Source: Saprospiraceae bacterium (lineage in GTDB: Bacteria; Bacteroidota; Bacteroidia; Chitinophagales; Saprospiraceae). Taken from it: a stretch of DNA of 64,000 bases. The position numbers and the translations under genes are program-made. The number at the start of each line of letters is the position of its first letter. Within the stretch, counting starts at the first letter, position 1. This document shows positions 57,670 through 64,000 of this stretch, in pieces. Below the pieces are notes generated by a model that saw only the letters and a list, made by a program, of their open reading frames with translations, did no database searches and had not been told where the DNA came from. The DNA is taken from the NCBI GenBank assembly GCA_016711125.1, contig JADJTQ010000001.1, forward strand, positions 1-64,000. The letters run 5' to 3'.

Positions 57670-59411
57670 ACGTTATCTTTCAAACAAAATATCGATCTCT
57701 TGCGCATTTTGATCATTGGACTTCTTGCTTACGTCTTTACCAGCAGTCTCGCTGCTCAGACGACCGACAAAAGGTATTCGGAAGAAGAAGTAACAGTCGA
57801 AAAACAATTTATTGAAGCTAAGAAGTATAAATTGCTAGGCGATTTTGATGGGGCAAAGAGCCTTTTGAGCAAATACTCAAGAAATACCGGAATCACGATG
57901 TCGCTGCCTATGAATTAGCCGAGATTGAGCACCGTGAAGGTAGTTATCAGGATGCCCTACACCATATTAATTTGGCACTGGGTATTGAGCCTGAGAATAG
58001 GTGGTATTTAGAGTTGAAAGGAAAGATCTATTCTGATGATAAGCGATTTGATCTGGCGGCCGAAGTCTATGAGTCCATAACCAAGCTTTTCCCGGACAAT
58101 CTATATGACCTGGAGAAAAAGGCTTGGCTCTATGCCAAGGCAAATCAACAAGATCGGGCAATTGCAATTCTCGATCAACTCGAAATGAAGGCTGGAATCA
58201 GCGAAAAGACCAGCTACGCCAAGCATGATCTATATAAACAATTGGGTAAAAAATCAAAGGCGATAGAAGTGCTTGAAGCCCTTGCCGCTCGGTACCCCAA
58301 TAACACGGAATACCGGCATGTTTTAGCTTCTTACCTAAAACAGATCGGAAAAGGGGCGCAAGCGGAAGAAATATATCGCGAGATTCTGGTGATCAACCCC
58401 CAAGATGCCCGGGCAAATGTTGCCCTAGCCAGCAGTTTTCGAAAAGAGGGAAATGACGGGGGTTATCTTTCATCAATCAAACCGATTATAGAAAATCCCG
58501 AGGCGAGTATCGATATTAAGATCGCGGAGTTAATGCCTTATGTCCGGCAGCTTCAAAAACAAAAAGATCCGCATGTGTTGGCTGCCATGATGGACTTAAT
58601 GCAAGTTTTAGAAAAGGCTCATCCAAATGATGCAAAGGCATATGCTCTCCATGCTGATGTATATTCGATGGCGGGGATGAATAATCAAGCGATCGAATAC
58701 TATCAGAAAACTCTAAAGATTGATGAATCAAATTATTTAGTCTGGGAGCAATTGCTCATGTTGCTGGTGGAGCAAAAGCGAATGGAAGAGTTGATCAGCA
58801 TTTCAGAGGAAGCAATGGAATTATTTCCTAACCAGTCAATGATTTTCTATCTGAATGGTCTGGGATATATCAATTTGAAGGAGTATAAGAAGGCTGTTGA
58901 CGGACTGGAACAGTCGCTCATCATGGTGGGTAAACGTAATGACCTAAAGGTCAACATATTAGCTCTATTAGGGAAGGCCTATCATGAAGTGCAGGATTAC
59001 GATGCTTCAACCGAAGCTTATGATAATGCCTTATTGATCAGTCCTGCTGATCCGAGAATACTAAATGATTACAGCTTTCATCTGGCTGAGAGAGGGGAAA
59101 GGTTATCTGAGGCCCAAAAGATGATTGACAAAGCCCTAATCAAGGATGCAACGAATGCCAGATTTCTGGCCACTAAAGGTTGGCTGGCATACCGAATGCA
59201 AAATCTTGAAGGTGCCAAAGATCTCATGGATCAATCATTGAAACACGGAGGTGAGCAATATGGCTATGTCCTTGAGAAATACGGTGACATTCTGTATAAG
59301 CTGGACCAAAAAGATAAAGCTCTGAAGTATTGGAGGTTAGCTCAGGAAAAAGGTACTGGATCAAAATGGCTGGATAAGAAGATCGAGGAAGAAAAATTGA
59401 TCGAGCAATAA
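57670..59411 (+). CDS. Tetratricopeptide-repeat protein, one frameshift
   Basis: About 580 residues from ATG 57670, with a signal anchor (LLRILIIGLLAYVFTSSLAA). The T4 run at 57863-57866 should be T5, which gives LFEQILKKYRNHDVAAYELA and joins the two parts. At least ten TPR helix pairs follow (QDALHHINLALGIEPENRWY, AEVYESITKLFPDNLYDLEK, QAIEYYQKTLKIDESNYLVW, ASTEAYDNALLISPADPRIL, KALKYWRLAQEKG). Its stop overlaps the ATG of the DUF4292 gene. In Bacteroidota the trio TPR, DUF4292 and M23 peptidase is often conserved and is linked to the cell envelope. Confidence 0.9.
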
Positions 59412-60187
59412 TGACAAGCAAGATCCCACGCATTTTTATAGTTGCCTTGATTGTTGTGTTGATGAGTTTGTCATGTCATACTTCCCGCAAGGTCACTAAT
59501 GTCAGTAAGATCGAAGCACGGTCTCCCGAATACGTATTAAAACGATTGAAAGATCAACAGGTAAAAGTTGATGACTTTAATGCCAGGGCAAAGATCAAAT
59601 ACGATGATGGTGATCAGAGAATTAGTTTTGTCGCTCAATTGCGTATGCGTGAGGGATACTATATCTGGATCAGCGCTTCATTCCTGACTTACGAAGTCGC
59701 CCGTATCCTCATTAGGCCGGATTCAATTTTTGCGATCAATCGACTGGAAAAATCATTCGTGTCGGAGAGCTACGATAAGTTTAACCAATCGTACGAAATA
59801 CCGGCTACCTATAAGCAGCTTGAACAATTATTGCTTGGTAATAGTATTATCGATGCCCAACAACCATATGATTTTCAGTTTGTAAGCGATCACTATATGA
59901 TGTCGCAGATAATCAACCCCATATCGCTATTTGAAAAGATCAATCTGGAACGTCTTCGAGCGGATCAGGTAGATGTGATTGACCTGGATTCGCACTATCA
60001 GGTTAGTGCCCAGTATGATGATTTTAGAAATGGCATTCAATCAAAGGAATTTTCATATTTTCGTCAATATATTATAAAAAAAGATGATATACATCTTGCT
60101 AGTATTCAATTAAATTTCTCTGATATTGACACCGATAAGAAAAATGCCCCTTTTGAAATTCCCAATCACTATGGGAGGGTTGATTAA
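59411..60187 (+). CDS. DUF4292 lipoprotein
   Basis: 258 residues. The lipoprotein signal is IFIVALIVVLMSLSCHTSRK (lipobox SLSC). The DUF4292 body reads VDDFNARAKIKYDDGDQRIS, FVAQLRMREGYYIWISASFL, YEVARILIRPDSIFAINRLE and TYKQLEQLLLGNSIID. It has the LolA/LolB-like beta fold expected of this Bacteroidota family, which may bind lipoproteins or lipids; that is inference. It starts in the stop codon of the TPR gene and overlaps the M23 gene by 17 bases. Confidence 0.92.
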   Translation: MTSKIPRIFIVALIVVLMSLSCHTSRKVTNVSKIEARSPEYVLKRLKDQQVKVDDFNARAKIKYDDGDQRISFVAQLRMREGYYIWISASFLTYEVARILIRPDSIFAINRLEKSFVSESYDKFNQSYEIPATYKQLEQLLLGNSIIDAQQPYDFQFVSDHYMMSQIINPISLFEKINLERLRADQVDVIDLDSHYQVSAQYDDFRNGIQSKEFSYFRQYIIKKDDIHLASIQLNFSDIDTDKKNAPFEIPNHYGRVD

Positions 60188-61356
60188 TCCATTTAGTCTC
60201 ATCTTCCTCCTGGTGCTGACAACAACTGTTTGGTCGTTTGCCCAATCAAATATAGAAGGGCTGAAGCTGGAACAAGCTAAGCTGACTAGAAAATTGAACT
60301 TGCTAATCGACTCCTGTCTGAAAATCACGATCGTAAGCAAGATACCGAAGAAAAACTATCCCTGCTCAGCAAACAAATCGAAAACCGCAGGCAACTTATC
60401 AGATCAATTGAGAAGGAAGTCGCTCAGGTGAGGGAGAGACAGCTTGAAAGTGAGCACGAAGTTCAAAAACTGAAGCTGCAAAAGGAAAATCTACAAGGCA
60501 CCTATAGTAGCATTCTCCAGTCAAGCTATCGATCTAAATTGCTAAAAAACAGATGGCTCTTTTTATTTACTGCTCAAAGTTTACCCCAACTTTATCGTCG
60601 ATGGAGTTATTTGAGACAGTTAAATAGTGGCGTACGAAGCAATTGACCCAAATTACCGAAACAGTGCAAGGTATTGATTTAGAAATTGCAAATCTACGTA
60701 CCATAGAGCTGGAAAAGCAAAGAGTTCTGCAGACTCAAGACAGGGAGCGAAAGACGCTGGATCAGGATGTCGGCAAGCAAAAAGGGCTTTTAGCGAACCT
60801 GGGAAAAGAAGAGAAGAAACTCAAAGCGAACATTAAAGACCACCACAAAGCCCAGGAGAAGCTGAAGACAGCAATTCTCGCTGCGATATCAGAAAGCAAG
60901 GGTGAACGAAGGGATCTTCCTCTTACTCCTGCCATGGCCAAACTATCATCGTCTTTTTCAGCAAACAAAGGGCAGCTTCCCTGGCCTGTGGCACGGGGCC
61001 TTCTTACCCGATCATTTGGAAAACAGGTACATCCGACATTGAAAAATGTGACAGTCGTCAATAATGGAGTAGATATTACCACTGATGCTAATACTCCGGT
61101 AAAGGCTATCTTTGATGGTACCGTGGTGGGTATTCAGTTTATACCGGGCTATGATCATATGGTGATTGTATCTCATGGTAATTTTTACACCGTGTACTCG
61201 TATCTTTCGACGACTACCGTAACAAAGGGCGGGAAGATAAAGACCGGAGACTTACTCGGAGTGGCTCGTGATCGCAATGGCGCAGGGCAGGTTCATTTAG
61301 AAATATGGCAGGGCCGGGAACTATTAAATCCCGAGACCTGGTTGAAGGATCATTAA
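60171..61356 (+). CDS. EnvC-like murein hydrolase activator: coiled coil plus M23 domain, frameshifted
   Basis: Joined frames give about 395 residues from ATG 60171. After a signal (SLIFLLVLTTTVWSFAQ) comes a long coiled coil (NIEGLKLEQAKLTRKLNLL, RERQLESEHEVQKLKLQKEN, SYRSKLLKNRWLFLFTAQSL), and in the last frame TLDQDVGKQKGLLANLGKEE. The C-terminal LytM/M23 domain is LPWPVARGLLTRSFGKQVHP, NNGVDITTDANTPVKAIFDG, GYDHMVIVSHGNFYTVYSYL and AGQVHLEIWQGRELLNPETW. The zinc ligand at GIDI-H is replaced here (NGVDIT), as in degenerate EnvC types that activate amidases. Shifts are near 60310, 60420 and 60640. Confidence 0.85.
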
Positions 61357-61365
61357 GATTATCGA

Positions 61366-62577
61366 ATGGGATCGGATTGGAACATAGGTAAACAGAAGAA
61401 CGCCGGGCTGCACCAAGAACTCGAGAATGCAGTGATGGTGGGTCTAATTCATAAAGAATATACCGAACAGCAAGTCGCTGAACACCTGGACGAGTTGGAA
61501 TTTTTGGCTATGACTGCCGGGGCTCACATAGCGAAGAGATTTGTGCAGCGACTACCCCACCCTGATCTACGCACTTTTGTGGGCAAGGGAAAACTGGAAG
61601 AGATCTGCAACTATGTCGAAGCACATGATATCGATTTAGTGATCTTTGATGAAGATCTTTCTGGCAAGCAACAAAATAATCTGGAAAAGGAACTGAAACG
61701 TAAGATCGTAGACCGGTCGACGCTGATATTAGACATCTTTGCAAACCGGGCGCAGACAGCTCAGGCAAAAACCCAGGTCGAACTTGCTCAAATGCAATAC
61801 TTATTACCCCGTTTGCGAGGCCTGTGGACTCACCTTGAGCGTCAAAGGGGTGGTATCGGGATGCGAGGACCGGGAGAAAAAGAAATCGAAACTGACCGCA
61901 GGATCATTAGAGACAAGATTGCTGCGCTTAAGGGTAAGCTTGAGAAAATCGACCTTCAGAACACTACCCAACGTAAAAACCGGGGTGATCTGATAAGAGT
62001 GGCCCTGGTGGGTTATACCAATGCGGGCAAATCGACAATGATGAATCTTCTTTCGAAGTCGGAGGTATTTGCAGAAGATAAATTATTTGCAACGCTGGAT
62101 ACAACAGTTAGAAAAGTAGTGTTGGAAAGGATACCTTTTTTGCTCTCAGATACGGTTGGATTTATTCGAAAATTGCCACACCATCTGGTTGAAAGTTTTA
62201 AATCTACCCTCGATGAGACCAGAGAGAGCGATTTGATTATCCACGTGATAGACCTTTCTCATCCCCACTATGAAGATCATATTCAGACCGTCGAAACCAC
62301 TCTGCGAGAACTCAAGTGTGGAGATAAACCGGTGATCATGGTCTTTAACAAAATCGACCAGTACCGGGATCACTATTATGATCAGCTGTTGGACAATGCT
62401 ACTCGTCTTGAATTAGAACACCAACTGTATGAGTCGCTCACCAAGCGTTATACTGTACCGTGCATGTTCGTATCAGCTAAAACTAAAGAAAACATTGACT
62501 CCCTGCGGGAGTTGATGATTGGCCAGATACGTGATCTTTACGAGGTACGCTACCCCTATCAGGCCAAGACATTTTGA
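61366..62577 (+). CDS. hflX: HflX GTPase
   Basis: 403 residues. The N-terminal HflX domain shows ALVHKEYTEQQ-like VGLIHKEYTEQQVAEHLDEL, TFVGKGKLEEI and VIFDEDLSGKQQNNLEKEL, with GGIGMRGPGEKEIETDRRII before the G domain. The G domain has GYTNAGKSTMMN (P loop at 216), LFATLDTT, LLSDTVGFIRKLPHHLVESF and MVFNKIDQY. HflX binds the 50S subunit and splits stalled ribosomes. It lies 9 bases after the M23 gene. A 120-base gap separates it from accA. Confidence 0.97.
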   Translation: MGSDWNIGKQKNAGLHQELENAVMVGLIHKEYTEQQVAEHLDELEFLAMTAGAHIAKRFVQRLPHPDLRTFVGKGKLEEICNYVEAHDIDLVIFDEDLSGKQQNNLEKELKRKIVDRSTLILDIFANRAQTAQAKTQVELAQMQYLLPRLRGLWTHLERQRGGIGMRGPGEKEIETDRRIIRDKIAALKGKLEKIDLQNTTQRKNRGDLIRVALVGYTNAGKSTMMNLLSKSEVFAEDKLFATLDTTVRKVVLERIPFLLSDTVGFIRKLPHHLVESFKSTLDETRESDLIIHVIDLSHPHYEDHIQTVETTLRELKCGDKPVIMVFNKIDQYRDHYYDQLLDNATRLELEHQLYESLTKRYTVPCMFVSAKTKENIDSLRELMIGQIRDLYEVRYPYQAKTF

Positions 62578-62730
62578 CGGAGATGGAGCAGTCGTATTCC
62601 ACACCGGACTAAATCACATCACCGGCTATTGAGATAGTTTCTTAACTTTGATCTACCGATTGAAGACCTCTTTCTGGATTGCCATAGCTGGCTTCAGGAG
62701 GTGGTTTATAACACCAAAACGAATGAAACC

Positions 62731-63707
62731 ATGGTTTTCCTAGAATTTGAAAAACCACTTGAAAGCTTATACGAGCAGCTGGAAAAGATCAAGCAGGTAG
62801 GACAAGAAGGTGACCTGGATGTGGAACCAATGATCAACGAATTGGAGACAAAGATTAAGAGGAAGAAAAAGGAGATCTACGGCAATCTCTCCGGTTGGCA
62901 AAAGGTTCAATTGTCGCGACATCCGGAAAGGCCCTATACTTTATATTACATCCGGCATATTTGTGATAAGTTTCAGGAATTGCATGGCGACCGGCTATAT
63001 AAAGATGATAAAGCAATAGTCGGTGGCTTGGCCAAAATCGATGGTCACCGTATGGTGGTCATTGGTCACCAAAAGGAGTCAATACCAAAATGCGGCAATA
63101 CCGTAATTTCGGAATGGCCAATCCAGAAGGTTATCGGAAGGCTTTAAGATTGATGAAGCTTGCTGAAAAATTCGGATTGCCGGTGATCTCATTTATCGAT
63201 ACGCCCGGGGCCTATCCGGGAGTAGAGGCAGAAGAACGTGGGCAGGCAGAGGCTATCGCCCGGAACCTCTTTGAAATGGCTCAGCTGAAGACCCCCATTA
63301 TTTGTTATGTTATTGGAGAAGGAGCCTCGGGAGGAGCAATCGGTATAGGTTTAGGTGATGCTGTATTTATGTTTGAAAATACCTGGTATTCTGTGATCTC
63401 ACCCGAATCATGTTCTTCGATTCTTTGGAGAAGTTGGGATTACAAAGAGCAGGCTGCTGAAGCTCTGAAACTGACAGCTGACCATATGTTTGAAAATGGT
63501 TTGATTGACGGCATTATTAAAGAGCCTCTGGGAGGTGCTCATTCCGATCCCGAAGGCATGGCTGAAATCCTCAAAAAGCATTTGAAACAACAAATCGCTA
63601 AATTTATCAAGATACCTACAGACAAATTGATTGAAGCCCGGATTCAGAAATACCGTGAAATGGGCAGGTTTGAGGAAATCGAATTCATAGAGCCTCATGA
63701 ATCTTAA
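62731..63707 (+). CDS. accA: Acetyl-CoA carboxylase carboxyltransferase alpha subunit, one frameshift
   Basis: 326 residues when joined, from ATG 62731 (MVFLEFEKPLESLYEQLEKI). It continues LSGWQKVQLSRHPERPYTLY, HICDKFQELHGDRLYKDDKA and VGGLAKIDGHRMVVIGHQKG; after the break come NFGMANPEGYRKALRLMKLA, GLPVISFIDTPGAYPGVEAE, ERGQAEAIARNLFEMA and VIGEGASGGAIGIGLGDAVF. The GG at 63075-63076 should be GGG, giving HQKGVNTKMRQYRNFGMA. The subunit transfers the carboxyl group to acetyl-CoA. accA is normally essential, so the break is probably an assembly error. It overlaps the next gene by 11 bases. Confidence 0.95.
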
Positions 63708-64000
63708 ACAAGCCATTAGCGAATATACCCTAGATCGTTATCTCAAAAAGAAGTTTTTTAACTTCGATAGAAATGCCCATGATGCAAAAGGTATTGGAAT
63801 TATTTTTGCCGCAGATTCACTCGTCCATCAACAATTAGCTATTAAATTTAGTGACCAGATAAAATACAGTACTCAAGAAAATATTTACCTTTTTGGATAT
63901 GTACACAAACGACTGGAGAGCCAGGTGACTTTCGGGTTTCCACACTTCAGCCTGACAGACGTACGTATTCGTCCTGATTTTGCCAAACATAGGCTGGCCA
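63697..64000 (+). CDS. DUF6913-like protein, 3' end outside window
   Basis: The ATG at 63697 lies inside the end of accA. The readable 101 residues are MNLKQAISEYTLDRYLKKKF, FNFDRNAHDAKGIGIIFAAD, SLVHQQLAIKFSDQI and HKRLESQVTFGFPHFSLTDV. This resembles the DUF6913 family of short cytoplasmic Bacteroidota proteins with unknown function. The 11-base overlap suggests translational coupling with accA. The window ends before its stop. Confidence 0.65.
   Translation, partial: MNLKQAISEYTLDRYLKKKFFNFDRNAHDAKGIGIIFAADSLVHQQLAIKFSDQIKYSTQENIYLFGYVHKRLESQVTFGFPHFSLTDVRIRPDFAKHRLA

Overview
The window comes from a member of the phylum Bacteroidota, most likely a Saprospiria-like marine or aquatic lineage. 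The evidence is a hybrid two-component system with an AraC output, a TonB receptor with a carboxypeptidase-regulatory-like N-terminus, DUF2911, DUF4292 and DUF6913 proteins, and the acpP-fabF-rnc and TPR-DUF4292-M23 gene orders. The family and order assignment is inference. No rRNA, intact tRNA, transposase or CRISPR array was seen.

Layout. (1) 1-8.3 kb is a badly broken stretch. Recognisable but multiply frameshifted genes are a SelA-like PLP enzyme, a RidA lipoprotein, a secreted protein of unknown function, a metallophosphoesterase, a sulfatase, a four-helix-bundle (S23/IVP) protein and a DUF433/DUF5615 toxin-antitoxin-like pair. Degenerate CCGGACA-type repeats lie between the last few. 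(2) 8.7-18.4 kb holds a GT39-type membrane glycosyltransferase, a ~4 kb hybrid two-component regulator, and a tandemly duplicated cassette. One cassette copy carries a beta-helix lipoprotein and the other an alpha/beta-hydrolase lipoprotein; a small AraC gene follows. A shared 15-mer (TCTGGACTATTGTTC) lies upstream of the regulator genes and of the cassette genes. (3) 18.4-25.3 kb is repeat-rich. It contains a fatty acid desaturase, an RRM protein, a FecA-like TonB receptor and, divergent to it, a small cysteine-rich gene, with two near-identical palindromes between them, then a PNPOx-family protein. (4) 25.3-31 kb holds a VTT membrane protein, a NodB deacetylase-LamG protein, DUF2911 and unknowns. 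(5) 31-52.6 kb is a sugar-catabolic locus: GH29 fucosidase, a heme/HEAT PVC-type protein, secreted unknowns, an FG-GAP protein, SDR, zinc alcohol dehydrogenase, a split transketolase, a LamG-like protein, DUF1501, a PSD1 cytochrome protein, a HIBADH-family reductase, an aldose epimerase lipoprotein and a formylglycine-generating enzyme. (6) 52.6-64 kb is housekeeping: a SWIM-associated protein, rnc, fabF, acpP, pyk, TPR-DUF4292-M23, hflX, accA and a partial DUF6913 gene.

Quality warning. Several conserved genes (pyk, accA, the transketolase C half, the SDR, the HTCS, the TPR gene) are broken by exactly one base, nearly always in a homopolymer. This looks like residual sequencing error rather than biology, so reconstructed gene spans are given. 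The much denser damage in 1-8.3 kb may be the same error at low coverage, real gene decay, or both.

How the parts fit. The GH29 fucosidase, the secreted sugar-binding or oxidising proteins, the dehydrogenases, the mutarotase and the FGE fit uptake and oxidative breakdown of fucose-rich, possibly sulfated, polysaccharide. The HTCS and its repeated operator-like site suggest a separate small regulon of two surface lipoproteins.
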